A stretch of 64,000 bases of DNA from Acidimicrobiaceae bacterium. GTDB taxonomy: Bacteria > Actinomycetota > Acidimicrobiia > Acidimicrobiales > UBA8592. The first letter of the stretch is position 1. Each line of letters begins with the position of its first letter. Position numbers and translations under genes: made by a program. The notes beneath the pieces are model-generated. The model saw only the letters and a program-made list of their open reading frames with translations, had not been told where the DNA came from and searched no databases. The stretch lies in assembly GCA_024641655.1 (NCBI GenBank), contig JAHECR010000004.1, positions 1 to 64,000 of the forward strand. The letters run 5' to 3'. Positions 1 to 8,317 of this stretch are shown one piece after another.

Positions 1-231
1 CGAGCGTCCGCGACGCGCTGCGAGCATCGCCGCCAAGACAACGAGTAGCACGAGCTGAGCGCCGTCGAGGTAAGCACCCGACAGATGCTCAGACCAATGG
101 CCATGCGGGTCTGGCGCGAGCACGATCGTGAGAATCGCCACGATGGGCGGGACCGCGAAGAGTGTGTACAGCCACCCGCTGTATCGGGTGCCAACCGTCG
201 CCCCATTGGAAACGTCTGTGTGTGCCGACAT
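1..231 (-). CDS. N-terminal part of a small membrane protein, cut by the window edge
   Basis: An open frame runs on the minus strand from an ATG at 229-231 to base 1 without a stop, giving the first 77 residues of a protein whose end lies outside the window. After a polar start (about 18 residues) it has a hydrophobic stretch from about residue 19 to 43, a short polar loop with His and Asp residues, and a second hydrophobic stretch from about 57 to 71, followed by Arg residues. This looks like two membrane helices of an integral membrane protein. I do not recognise the family. No clear ribosome site was seen. Confidence 0.5.
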   Translation of the reverse strand, partial: MSAHTDVSNGATVGTRYSGWLYTLFAVPPIVAILTIVLAPDPHGHWSEHLSGAYLDGAQLVLLVVLAAMLAARRGRS

Positions 232-355
232 CGAAGCTCTCCCAGTTCAAGGTCGTAGGATCTCACGCATACAGACGTGCCATCATCGCCTCGCGGGTGA
301 CAAGACCAAGCCGAAGCTACGCGATTTGGTGTCCCCGATCGTCGGTTCGGTGATA

Positions 356-421
356 GAGCGGAGCGGAGGACGGGGCGGCGCCAGCGCCCACGAGTGTTGT
401 CGGAACGACAACGACGAGTGG
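356..421. repeat. 66-bp direct repeat, copy 1
   Basis: This segment is nearly identical (one mismatch, at 400 versus 543) to 499-564. Inside it lie two inverted repeats: GGGCG/CGCCC, and GTTGTC/GACAAC around GGAAC. The DNA just after it (422-450) keeps tRNA-like traces (AGGGAC, TTCGAACCCC) at positions matching the tRNA beyond copy 2, so it may be the remains of a duplicated tRNA 3' end. The 232-561 interval holds only these repeats; the open frames across it look spurious. Confidence 0.8.
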
Positions 422-498
422 ACCTTAAGGGACGATTTTCGAACCCCATCCGGCGGTTGTAGTGAGCGCTAGAAGCCTCCGTGGCGTCTGAACGGCCT

Positions 499-564
499 GA
501 GCGGAGCGGAGGACGGGGCGGCGCCAGCGCCCACGAGTGTTGCCGGAACGACAACGACGAGTGG
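499..564. repeat. 66-bp direct repeat, copy 2, abutting tRNA-Val
   Basis: Second copy of the segment at 356-421. Its end overlaps the last bases of the tRNA gene (discriminator base at 562), so the repeat begins exactly at the tRNA 3' end and runs downstream of it. In this copy the GTTGTC/GACAAC hairpin carries one mismatch. Repeats ending at a tRNA 3' end are typical of integration or duplication boundaries; that reading is inference. Confidence 0.8.
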
Positions 565-635
565 GCGCAGAGGGACTCGAACCCCCGACATCTTCCTTGT
601 AAGGGAAGCGCTCTAGCCAACTGAGCTATGCGCCC
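562..635 (-). tRNA. tRNA-Val (anticodon TAC)
   Basis: The minus strand folds as a full cloverleaf: acceptor GGGCGCA/TGCGCCC, D stem GCTC/GAGC, anticodon stem CTTCC/GGAAG around the loop CTTACAA, and a T arm GGGGG/CCCTC with the TTCGAGT loop. Positions 34-36 are TAC, which reads the valine codon GTA. The discriminator base is A and no CCA is encoded. The gene lies 28 nt downstream of the end of the nudix gene on the same strand. Confidence 0.93.
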
Positions 636-663
636 GGTGCGCCGATGGTACCGGCCGTGGGTG

Positions 664-1155
664 TCAGTCGACGGCGCCGGAGGGGATCTCCAACCCGGCG
701 GCGGCGAGCAACTGGTCGAGGTCGTCGATCAGCATGGGCAGCGCGTCGAGGGCGAACCACCCGCACTCGACGATCTCCACCGAAGCCGGTCGGGCGCCCG
801 AGACGATCGGCTCGTCGACCTCGTGGCGGAACACGAGGCTGAAGTGGCGGCGATCGGGAGTGCGTACCGCTGCGGGCGGGCCAGTGGGTTCGCCGATGTC
901 GACGCCGATCTCCTCGCGAACCTCGCGTCGGGCGGCCGCGGCCGGTTCCTCGCTCCGGTGTAGGAAGCCGCCGGGAAGGCCCCAGCCGTCGCGGTAGCGC
1001 TGCTGCACGAGCAGGACTCGGTCGTCCGGTGCGATCAGCACGACGGCGGCTGCGGCGGTGAACCGCGGAAACAGGACCTGGATGACGACGGCGCGCCCCG
1101 AGTCGGGGAGCCGACCGAAGATGCGCAGCAGCAGCGTGTGGACGCGGTCGCGCAT
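664..1155 (-). CDS. NUDIX hydrolase
   Basis: Predicted 163-residue pyrophosphohydrolase acting on a nucleoside diphosphate linked to some moiety; the exact substrate cannot be read from the sequence. The complete Nudix box lies at residues 63-85: Gly63, Glu69, the REVREE core at 77-82 and Gly84. The upstream beta strand (VVLIAPDDRVLLVQ) is typical. The ATG at 1155 overlaps the TGA of the upstream phosphatase gene by one base, so the pair is translationally coupled. A longer open frame extends upstream, but only as a shadow of that phosphatase, which supports the chosen start. Confidence 0.85.
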   Translation of the reverse strand: MRDRVHTLLLRIFGRLPDSGRAVVIQVLFPRFTAAAAVVLIAPDDRVLLVQQRYRDGWGLPGGFLHRSEEPAAAARREVREEIGVDIGEPTGPPAAVRTPDRRHFSLVFRHEVDEPIVSGARPASVEIVECGWFALDALPMLIDDLDQLLAAAGLEIPSGAVD

Positions 1156-1889
1156 CAGCGGGCCGACTCGGCCAACGCAGCGCACAGCGTTGCGGTGGCT
1201 CCCGCGACGAGCCGGGTACGGGCGTCGTGCTCGAGCCGCAACGGGTCGGCGCCACCGAGCGCGACGACATGGGCTCCAGCCTCCCGACACACGAGGAGCC
1301 CGCCGAGGTGGTCCCAGGCGAACAGGCCCGGGCTGTAGTCGACGAACGCGTCGACGGTGCCGTCGGCGACGGCGCACAGATCGAGCGCCGCGGCGCCGAG
1401 TACCCGCACCTGCCGGCAGGCCAGCCTCGCCGGCGGCCAGTCGTTCAGGACGACGATGGCATCGCCGACGCGTTCGGTGGCGGTGGGCGCGATGGGGGAG
1501 CCGTCGCGCGTCGCGCCTTCGCCGCGCAGGGCCCGGTAGCGCACGTCGAGGGCCTGGTTCACCACAAGCGCCGCGAGGGGTCCGTCGCCGTCCACGGCAC
1601 AGATGCTCGTCGCGAACCACGGGAGGCCGATCGACGCGTTGGTGGAGCCGTCGATCGGGTCGATCACGGCGACGAGACTGCGGTCGAGTGCGTGCGGGTC
1701 CGACTCCTCGCTCAGCACCCCGAGCCCAGCGTCGAGCAACATCGGCACGGCCACCGCGTCCGCAACCACGTCGTGGCGGTACTGCCCCGGGCGGTCAGGG
1801 GCCTCGCCCCAGTCGACGAGCGCGTCGAGTCGTTGCCGGATCGCCTCCGCGACGTCGTCGAACAGATCCAGCAGCCATGCGGCATCCAC
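1155..1889 (-). CDS. Inositol monophosphatase family protein
   Basis: A 244-residue member of the inositol monophosphatase/HisN/CysQ superfamily of Mg-dependent sugar-phosphate phosphatases. The metal-site motifs are visible: EES at about residues 61-63, DPIDGSTN at 77-84 and WDH at 192-194. It is slightly shorter than the usual 260 residues. Whether it acts on inositol phosphate, histidinol phosphate or PAP cannot be decided. The GTG at 1889 was chosen because a TACCGT box (1897-1902) lies 7 nt upstream, the leaderless arrangement seen across this window. The gene is divergent from the next one and overlaps the nudix gene by one base. Confidence 0.8.
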   Translation of the reverse strand: MDAAWLLDLFDDVAEAIRQRLDALVDWGEAPDRPGQYRHDVVADAVAVPMLLDAGLGVLSEESDPHALDRSLVAVIDPIDGSTNASIGLPWFATSICAVDGDGPLAALVVNQALDVRYRALRGEGATRDGSPIAPTATERVGDAIVVLNDWPPARLACRQVRVLGAAALDLCAVADGTVDAFVDYSPGLFAWDHLGGLLVCREAGAHVVALGGADPLRLEHDARTRLVAGATATLCAALAESAR

Positions 1890-1896
1890 GACCGGA

Positions 1897-1906
1897 ACGG
1901 TATCCT
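1897..1906. promoter_or_regulatory. Overlapping divergent -10 boxes
   Basis: On the minus strand TACCGT (1897-1902) sits 7 nt from the GTG of the phosphatase gene. On the plus strand TATCCT (1901-1906) would give a leader of about 50 nt to the GTG at 1965. The two boxes share two bases, so the divergent promoters should compete. Confidence 0.45.
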
Positions 1907-1964
1907 GCTCAGGTGCGGCCGCCCGCGACCGGCGTCCAACGATCCCGTCCGAGAGAGCAGCCAC

Positions 1965-2525
1965 GTGGCCATCGTCGACATCGCGACGTTCATCGCCGAT
2001 CTGAAGGATCAGGTGTCGGAGTTCGGGTTCCACGTGCACGACGAACGACACTTCGTCGAGACCTACACGATGCGACAGGCATGGGAGATCGACCTGCACC
2101 CGGCCCACGCGTGCGGCGGGCCGCTCGATGTGCACATGTCGCTCGACGTCGATCCCCGCGTGATGTTCGCGTTCGAGGACGCGGTCATGGATCTGCCCGA
2201 AGACGCAGAACCGCCCGACGACTTCCGGTTGCCGATCATGATCACCTGGACGCTGCCCCCGCTGCCCAACGGGCCCGACCTGCTGGTGCTCGCGACCGAC
2301 CTCGCCGGCATCGGTCGTACCGAGCTCCCGCTCGAGGTCTCGGCGATCGACATGTTCGGCTCGGTCACCGATCCCGCCGAACGCAGCCTCAACATCGCTG
2401 CACGCGCCGAGATCTCGCTCGCGCACATGTTCATGGGACGCGAACAGCTCAACGACGTCCTCGAACGTGCGCTGCAGGTCAGCGAGTACCTCCTCGACCG
2501 GGCCCACGTCTGGCTCGACGACTGA
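1965..2525 (+). CDS. Conserved hypothetical protein, likely soluble
   Basis: A 186-residue acidic protein without signal peptide, membrane helix or motif I can name. It is rich in short beta-like segments and ends in an amphipathic helix. The GTG at 1965 is preceded by a purine-rich GAGAGAG about 7 nt upstream; the longer upstream frame is antisense to the phosphatase gene and was rejected. It is transcribed divergently from the phosphatase-nudix pair and followed by the DUF4332 gene after 88 nt. No function is proposed. Confidence 0.6.
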   Translation: MAIVDIATFIADLKDQVSEFGFHVHDERHFVETYTMRQAWEIDLHPAHACGGPLDVHMSLDVDPRVMFAFEDAVMDLPEDAEPPDDFRLPIMITWTLPPLPNGPDLLVLATDLAGIGRTELPLEVSAIDMFGSVTDPAERSLNIAARAEISLAHMFMGREQLNDVLERALQVSEYLLDRAHVWLDD

Positions 2526-2613
2526 ACCGAATCGCTCGGGCCATCCGCCGAAGCGCCCGGCCCGCCTGCAATTGTTGTGATCTATCGGCGATACGACCCG
2601 TGAAGGACGAACC

Positions 2614-3024
2614 ATGGCAGCGCTCGAGACTATCGAAGGCGTCGGCAAGACGCAGGCCAACAAGCTCCGCAAGGCCGGTGTCGGCAGCACGGCATCGCTG
2701 CTGGCCGCCGGCGGCACCAGGAAGGGCCGTGCGGCCCTCGCCGCAGCGGCAGGTCTCACCGATCACCAGATCCTCGAGTGGTGCAACCGCGTCGACCTCA
2801 TGCGCGTGCGCGGCGTCGGAAGCGAGTACAGCGATCTGCTCGAACAGGCCGGGGTCGACTCGGTGCCCGAGCTGAAGAAGCGCAAGCCTGCGGCGCTGCA
2901 CGCGAAGCTGCTCGAGGTGAACAGTGCGAAGAAGCGGCCGCTCGTGCGTCGCCCGCCGTCGCTCGCCGAAGTCGAACGCTGGGTCGAGAGCGCGAAGTCG
3001 CTCGAACGCGCTGTCTCCCACTGA
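2614..3024 (+). CDS. DUF4332 helix-hairpin-helix protein
   Basis: A 136-residue protein with two helix-hairpin-helix-like modules: IEGVGKTQANKLRKAGV near the start and MRVRGVGSEYSDLLEQAGV in the middle. This pattern is that of DUF4332 proteins, which resemble the DNA-binding tandem HhH parts of polymerases and ligases. Binding to DNA is plausible but unproven. A GAAGGAC Shine-Dalgarno lies about 6 nt before the ATG, so this is a leadered gene. No enzymatic domain is present. Confidence 0.8.
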   Translation: MAALETIEGVGKTQANKLRKAGVGSTASLLAAGGTRKGRAALAAAAGLTDHQILEWCNRVDLMRVRGVGSEYSDLLEQAGVDSVPELKKRKPAALHAKLLEVNSAKKRPLVRRPPSLAEVERWVESAKSLERAVSH

Positions 3025-3083
3025 CCTCACGCCGGGGGGCTTTTCACCAGGCTCCCGGCACCGTTGAGCTCGGGTCGTCGATC

Positions 3084-4601
3084 GTGGGCTCCCGCGCGGG
3101 TCGCGCCAGGCGCGGTGTGTGGCTGCTCGCCCTCGTCGGCCTGCTCGTTGCCGGTGCGGGGCGCGTCGCGGCCGACGGGGCTGTGACTGCGGACCTGAAC
3201 GGCGACGACCTCGCCGACCTGACCGTCGGCGCCCCCGGTGCCTCGGTGGGCGGGCTCCCCGGCGCCGGCGCCGTCGCGATCGTGCTGGGTGCAGCGGGCA
3301 CCGCACCGGGTCCCGGCGACGACGCGCCGTACCTGACCCAAGCCGCGTGGAACGAACCCGTCGAAGCCGACGATCTCTTCGGCGCCGCCCTCGTCGGTGG
3401 TGACTTCGACGGCGACGGTCGCACCGACCTGGTGGTCGCCGCGCCCGGTGAGGACCTCGACGGGCGTCGCGACGCCGGTCTGGTCCTGGTGCGCTCCGGC
3501 CCCGTCGCCGCGGCGACCAGCAGCGCGTACGCGCTGAGCCAGCACCTCCTGGTCCCGGGCGCAGTCGAGGCCGGTGACTTCCTCGGCGCGACGCTGACCG
3601 TCGGCGACTTCAACGGCGACCGATTCGACGACCTCGTGGTCGGGATCCCCGGCGAGGACCTCGGTGCGCTCGCCGAAGGCGCCGCCGCAGTGCTCTACGG
3701 CGGCCGGCGCGGCCTGGCTGAACCGATGACCGCCGTCGCGCCGCGACTGGTCTCGCAGGACGGCAGCGGCGACTTCGACGGGTTCGCCGCGGCGCTCGCC
3801 GCCGGAGATCTCGACGGTGATGGCTACGACGATCTCGTCGTGGGTGTGCCTGGCGACGACCTCGGCGACGCGGTCGATGCCGGTTCGGTCAGGATCTTCC
3901 GCGGCTCCCGCGGTGGTCTCTCCCTGGACTCGCAGCTGGTGACCCAGCGCGGTGTGGTGGGTGGCGAAGACCGCAGCGGCGACCGGTTCGGCTTCGCGAT
4001 CGCGGTCGGCGACGTCGACGGCGACGGACGGCAAGATCTCGCCATCGGTGTGCCCGGCCGCAGTGTGGGTGGGGCCGCTGGTGCGGGTCGGGTCATCGTG
4101 CTCGGCGGCGGTCCACGCGGCGTGCATGGGCCAGGACTGATCGTCGAACGGGGCGCGCTCGCCGGCGGCACTCCCGCAGCGGGCGAGGCATTCGGCGCGG
4201 CCGTGTTGCTACACGACCTCGATGGCGATGATCGCGCCGATCTGGTGGTCGGCGCACCCCTGGCCGTCGGGGAGGGAAGAGTCCTGGTGCTCACCGGTCG
4301 AGCCGACGGCCGCCTCGCAGGCCCCGGGTTGGAGCTCGAACCGCCTGCAGGGGCGTTCGGCGCCATGGGTAGTCGGTTCGGGGCGCACCTGCGGGCGGTT
4401 GACCTCGATGGCGACGGGACCGCTGATCTCGCCATCGCGGCCCCCGACGCCGCCGCCGGCTCGGGAGCCGTGCTGACGGTGGCGCTACCCGCCGCAGCGG
4501 GCACGTCGGATCCGTCAGCGACCCCCCGGCTGCCGCGTCTGGTGGTGCACTCCACGCCCGGAGCGCCCCAACCCGGGGACCACTTCGGAGCGGGTCTCTG
4601 A
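3084..4601 (+). CDS. Secreted FG-GAP (integrin-alpha-like) seven-bladed beta-propeller
   Basis: About 505 residues: a signal peptide (Arg-rich start, hydrophobic core, AADGA) followed only by FG-GAP repeats. Seven calcium-loop/GAP motifs of the form DxNGDD or DxDGDG...DLVVGAPG are present, spaced about 60-70 residues apart. The N-terminal repeat lacks its FG half and the C-terminal end is a lone FG half (DHFGAGL) followed by the stop, so the ends should close the ring as one split blade. No membrane anchor or sorting signal is seen, so it is likely released or loosely bound. The start (GTG 3084) is a best guess; another GTG lies at 3117. Confidence 0.8.
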   Translation: MGSRAGRARRGVWLLALVGLLVAGAGRVAADGAVTADLNGDDLADLTVGAPGASVGGLPGAGAVAIVLGAAGTAPGPGDDAPYLTQAAWNEPVEADDLFGAALVGGDFDGDGRTDLVVAAPGEDLDGRRDAGLVLVRSGPVAAATSSAYALSQHLLVPGAVEAGDFLGATLTVGDFNGDRFDDLVVGIPGEDLGALAEGAAAVLYGGRRGLAEPMTAVAPRLVSQDGSGDFDGFAAALAAGDLDGDGYDDLVVGVPGDDLGDAVDAGSVRIFRGSRGGLSLDSQLVTQRGVVGGEDRSGDRFGFAIAVGDVDGDGRQDLAIGVPGRSVGGAAGAGRVIVLGGGPRGVHGPGLIVERGALAGGTPAAGEAFGAAVLLHDLDGDDRADLVVGAPLAVGEGRVLVLTGRADGRLAGPGLELEPPAGAFGAMGSRFGAHLRAVDLDGDGTADLAIAAPDAAAGSGAVLTVALPAAAGTSDPSATPRLPRLVVHSTPGAPQPGDHFGAGL

Positions 4602-4694
4602 GCCGGAGCATCGCCGACGCGCCTCACCGAGTCGCCCCGAGTGCGGCGTGGGGTGATCCCGATCCGCCGTGGATGGGCGGTAGCGTTGACGGTC

Positions 4695-6977
4695 GTGCGA
4701 ACCCTCGGCACCCTTGTCCGCCTCACCGCCACACTCGTGCTTGCGAGCCTGGTGGTGGGCATGACCGCGATGCTCGCCGCACCGCAGGTTGCGTCGATCG
4801 CGACCTCGGGGGAGTGGACGCACACCCCGGTCTCGTTGTCCGGTACCGGGACGCGGTCGCTGATCTACGACAAGAACGGCGAGCTGATGGCCACGTTCTT
4901 CGACCAGAACCGCACCACCCTCAAGCTGGCACAGATTCCGGCGAAGGTCGCCCAAGCTGTTCTCGCCATCGAGGACGCCGACTTCTACGCCCACGAGGGA
5001 GTCAACATCAAGGCGACGGGCCGGGCGCTGGTCGAGAACGTCGATGCCGGCGGCATCAGCCAGGGTGGCTCGACGATCACCCAACAGCTCATCAAGAACC
5101 TCGTGCTCACCTCGGAACAAACCGTCCAGCGCAAGATCCGTGAAGCGGCCCTCGCCGTTCGTCTCGAAGACCAACTGTCCAAAGACGAGATCCTCGAGCT
5201 GTACCTCAACACCGTCTACTTCGGATCGAGCGCGTACGGCGTGCAGGCGGCCGCCGAGGTGTATTTCGGCCTCGATCTCGCCAACAAGGAGCCTGACGAG
5301 GTCACCCGCATCCTCGACGAAGGAATGGGCTGGCCCGAAGCGGCGCTCCTGGCATCGCTCATCAGCAACCCCACCGCCAACGACCCGACCCTGCACCCCC
5401 AGGCATCGGCCTATCAGCGGGGCATCGTCCTCGATCGAATGGCCGAGCTCGGCCTGATCACGGCCGACGACGCAGCGATCTTCGCCCAGTCACCGCTGCC
5501 CACCAAGCGCAACGAACCGAGCCTGCCCTCCGAGGACGACTTCTACGTCGCCGAGGTACGGCGACTCCTGCTCGAGGACCCCTCGTTCCTCGGTGGCGGC
5601 CCGGAGTCGCGCCTCCAGGACCTCCTCGGCGTCAACGGCGGGCTCCGCGTCTACACGGCGTTCGATCCCAAGGTCCAGACGATGGCCGAGGACGCCCGTG
5701 ACACCGTGTTGCGCCAGCGCTACAACGTCGACCCCATGTTCACCATGTCGATCGCGTCGATCGACCCCGAAACCGGTGCAGTGCGCGCCATGGTGGGCGG
5801 CGAGAGCTTCGACGACGAATCCAAGTTCAACATCGCCACCCAGGGCACCCGCCAGCCCGGGTCGTCGTTCAAGACGTTCGTGCTCGTCGCGGCGCTGCGC
5901 GCCGGGTTGCAGACCAACGACATCGTCAACGGTCAGAGCCCCTGCGAGTGGGAGGACCCTACCGTTCCCGGCGGTGTGTACAAGGTCGAGAACTACGGCG
6001 GCTCCGGTGGCCGGACCGGCCCGATCCTCGCGCAGCTCACGGCGTCATCGAACTGTGCCTTCCTCAAGATCGGATTGCTCGCCGGACTCGACAACGTCAT
6101 CGACACCGCGCACCTCCTCGGGATCAAGAGCGACCTCAAAGAGGTCCGCTCGCTGCCCCTCGGCACCATGGAGGTCAATCCCATGGAGATGGCCAACGCC
6201 TATGCGACCATCGCTGCCGGTGGCATCAGGCGTGAGCCGTACTTCATCGAACGCATCGAGCGGCAGGTCGGCGACGAGTGGGTACCGATCTATGACCGTG
6301 CAACCGATCCGAGCCTGGCGCCCGAGCGGGTCATCTCCGCCGACATAGCGTGTTGGACCACCGATGCGCTCGCCGCCAACGCCCGCTACGGCACCGGCGC
6401 CAGAGCCGGCGCCGCCATGGGAGCACAGCCTGCCGCAGGAAAGACCGGCACCACCACCGACTGGGCCGACGCCTGGTTCGTGGGCTTTACCCCATATCTC
6501 GCCACTGCCGTGTGGATGGGCTACCCCTACGATCGCAAGCCCGAACACGCGATGACCAACGTCGCCGGCGTCGGCCGGGTCACCGGCGGTTCGCTCCCCG
6601 CCGAAGCGTGGGGGGTTTTCAACGCGGCGTATCACGCCGATCTGCCGGTTAGGTCGTTCCCGACCTGCCCCGGTTTCCCGCGCGCTGGCGAGTACAAGCC
6701 TGTCGACATCGACCCCCAGCCACAGGAGAACCCCTGCCCGAGCGGCTACGTCGTCGACCTGAACGGCGACGGCAAGGATCTGCAGTGCAACCCGGACCTG
6801 CCGAGCAACTACGTCGAGTGCGCCGACATCATCGACAAGTACAAGTTCGAGATGTGGGACAAGAAGCTCAAACCGATCCCGACCTATTGCGTCGACCCCG
6901 ATGCGCCGCCACCGACTCCTGCGCCGACGGCGACGCCGGTGCCGACGCCTGCGCCGACGGCGGGCGGAGGCACCTGA
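4695..6977 (+). CDS. Bifunctional class A penicillin-binding protein
   Basis: Peptidoglycan polymerase and cross-linker, 760 residues. One N-terminal membrane anchor (about 8-30) precedes a GT51 glycosyltransferase domain with catalytic Glu93 in the EDADFYAHEG motif and GGSTITQQLIKNL. The transpeptidase domain shows SSFK (Ser390 to Lys393), SSN (451-453) and KTG (583-585). The tail is a Pro/Thr-rich linker ending in Gly, typical of wall-exposed actinobacterial PBPs. The GTG at 4695 is preferred because TAGCGT (4681-4686) lies 8 nt upstream and the signal anchor then begins at once; an in-frame GTG at 4641 would add 18 residues. Confidence 0.9.
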   Translation: MRTLGTLVRLTATLVLASLVVGMTAMLAAPQVASIATSGEWTHTPVSLSGTGTRSLIYDKNGELMATFFDQNRTTLKLAQIPAKVAQAVLAIEDADFYAHEGVNIKATGRALVENVDAGGISQGGSTITQQLIKNLVLTSEQTVQRKIREAALAVRLEDQLSKDEILELYLNTVYFGSSAYGVQAAAEVYFGLDLANKEPDEVTRILDEGMGWPEAALLASLISNPTANDPTLHPQASAYQRGIVLDRMAELGLITADDAAIFAQSPLPTKRNEPSLPSEDDFYVAEVRRLLLEDPSFLGGGPESRLQDLLGVNGGLRVYTAFDPKVQTMAEDARDTVLRQRYNVDPMFTMSIASIDPETGAVRAMVGGESFDDESKFNIATQGTRQPGSSFKTFVLVAALRAGLQTNDIVNGQSPCEWEDPTVPGGVYKVENYGGSGGRTGPILAQLTASSNCAFLKIGLLAGLDNVIDTAHLLGIKSDLKEVRSLPLGTMEVNPMEMANAYATIAAGGIRREPYFIERIERQVGDEWVPIYDRATDPSLAPERVISADIACWTTDALAANARYGTGARAGAAMGAQPAAGKTGTTTDWADAWFVGFTPYLATAVWMGYPYDRKPEHAMTNVAGVGRVTGGSLPAEAWGVFNAAYHADLPVRSFPTCPGFPRAGEYKPVDIDPQPQENPCPSGYVVDLNGDGKDLQCNPDLPSNYVECADIIDKYKFEMWDKKLKPIPTYCVDPDAPPPTPAPTATPVPTPAPTAGGGT

Positions 6978-7085
6978 GGCATCGCACCGACCCCGCCCGC
7001 TCCTGCGGGCCCGGTTCTCCGCCTTCTCCTCCTGTCTGCCGCTGCGTTGCCGCGGGGACGTTGCCGAGGTGTAAGACTGAGATCG

Positions 7086-7814
7086 ATGACGGCCGCTGAT
7101 CCCACCTCGCTCCAGGAACTCCTCGCCGTACAGGAGCTCGACCGCAAGCTCGATGCGCTCCGCCACCAGCGGGCGACCCTGCCCGAGCGGACCCGGCTCG
7201 TGGCACTCGCCGGCGAGCGAGCCGCGCTCCTCGAGAAGCGGGCCGAGATCGACTCGCAGCGCCACGATCTCGGCCGGGGCCAGAAGCGTCTCGAGGACGA
7301 GGTCGCGCTGATCGACGCCCGCATCGAACAGGAAACCGGCCGCCTCTATGGCGGCAACGCCGGCGGCGTGAAGGAGCTCCAGGCACTCCAGGAGGAGATC
7401 GAGGGGCTGGGCCGACGCAAGGCACTCGTCGAAGACCAGATCATCGAGATCATGGAGCAGATCGAGCCCGTCGACGCCGCGCTCGAACGCCTCCGGGTCG
7501 AGGAGCGAGCCATCGACGAGAGCGAACAGGACGTCAGCGAGGCACTGGGCGCCGCGGAGGCCGACATCGACGAACTCGTCGCGACCGTCGACGCACAGCG
7601 GACCGAGCGCACCGCTGGTGTGTCCCCGGAGTTGCTGGCCATCTACGACCGGCTGCGCGCCGAGCCCGGACGCGTCGCCGTCGCCCGCCTCGTCGGCTTC
7701 ACCTGCCACGGCTGCCACCTCGATCTCGCCGCGATGGAGGTCGACCGCCTCAAGAAGCTCCCCCAAGACGAGCTCGTGCACTGCGACGAATGCGGCTGCA
7801 TCCTCGTGCGGTGA
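7086..7814 (+). CDS. Coiled-coil C4 zinc-ribbon protein
   Basis: 242 residues. The first three quarters are a long helical hairpin rich in Glu, Arg and Leu, and the end is a zinc ribbon with CHGCH and CDECGC as the paired cysteine knuckles. This matches the actinobacterial CT398-like/C4-type zinc ribbon family (DUF164 type), whose role is not settled; nucleic-acid or protein scaffolding is usually suggested. The ATG at 7086 is used; upstream in-frame sequence is low complexity. Its stop overlaps the start of the next gene by 4 nt, so the three genes to 8880 form an operon. Confidence 0.8.
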   Translation: MTAADPTSLQELLAVQELDRKLDALRHQRATLPERTRLVALAGERAALLEKRAEIDSQRHDLGRGQKRLEDEVALIDARIEQETGRLYGGNAGGVKELQALQEEIEGLGRRKALVEDQIIEIMEQIEPVDAALERLRVEERAIDESEQDVSEALGAAEADIDELVATVDAQRTERTAGVSPELLAIYDRLRAEPGRVAVARLVGFTCHGCHLDLAAMEVDRLKKLPQDELVHCDECGCILVR

Positions 7815-8317
7815 CCGTGTTCCTCTGGTTCGGCGGTCTCAGTTTCGTTTTCGTCGCGTGGGTGTTCGCCAGCCCGGCCATCGACTACCGGCTCGTGGCC
7901 CTCGGCGCCGTCGTGCCCAGCGTCGAGCTGGTGTTCGGTGGTCCCTGGGCGTTGCACACTTTGCTGGCCCCGGTGGTGGCGATGGGCCTCATCATGATGG
8001 TCTTCATGGGCCGCAGGCTCGTCCAACGACGCTGGCTCGGGCTGCCCATCGGGATGTTCATGTACCTCGTGCTCGACTTCGACTGGACCCGTACCACCCT
8101 GTTCTGGTGGCCGTTGTTCGGTTGGCGGGCCGACGCCGCCGACATCCCGTCGTGGAGACCGGTTCCAGTGTTGGTCGCCATGGAGCTCGTCGGGCTCGGC
8201 GCGCTCGTCTACGCGGTGCGGCGCTACCGACTCGACGATCCCGCGACGCGCCGTCTCCTCGTCCGCGAGGGTCGATTGACCCGCGCCGCGATGGGCCCTC
8301 CACCCGGTACCTGCTGA
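7811..8317 (+). CDS. Small integral membrane protein
   Basis: 168 residues with four hydrophobic segments and a basic C-terminal tail. The sequence FGGPWALHTLLAP and the conserved-looking Asp/His/Trp residues near the membrane are reminiscent of metal-dependent inner-membrane hydrolases of the DUF457 type, but the match is too weak to assert. The GTG at 7811 overlaps the previous TGA (GTGA), and the stop overlaps the ATG of the phosphatase gene, so it is the middle gene of a coupled trio. Confidence 0.6.
   Translation: MTVFLWFGGLSFVFVAWVFASPAIDYRLVALGAVVPSVELVFGGPWALHTLLAPVVAMGLIMMVFMGRRLVQRRWLGLPIGMFMYLVLDFDWTRTTLFWWPLFGWRADAADIPSWRPVPVLVAMELVGLGALVYAVRRYRLDDPATRRLLVREGRLTRAAMGPPPGTC

Noticed and set aside
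128-472. 114-residue plus-strand open frame
   Set aside because: It runs through the repeat copy and opposite the truncated membrane gene, has no motif and no initiation signal.
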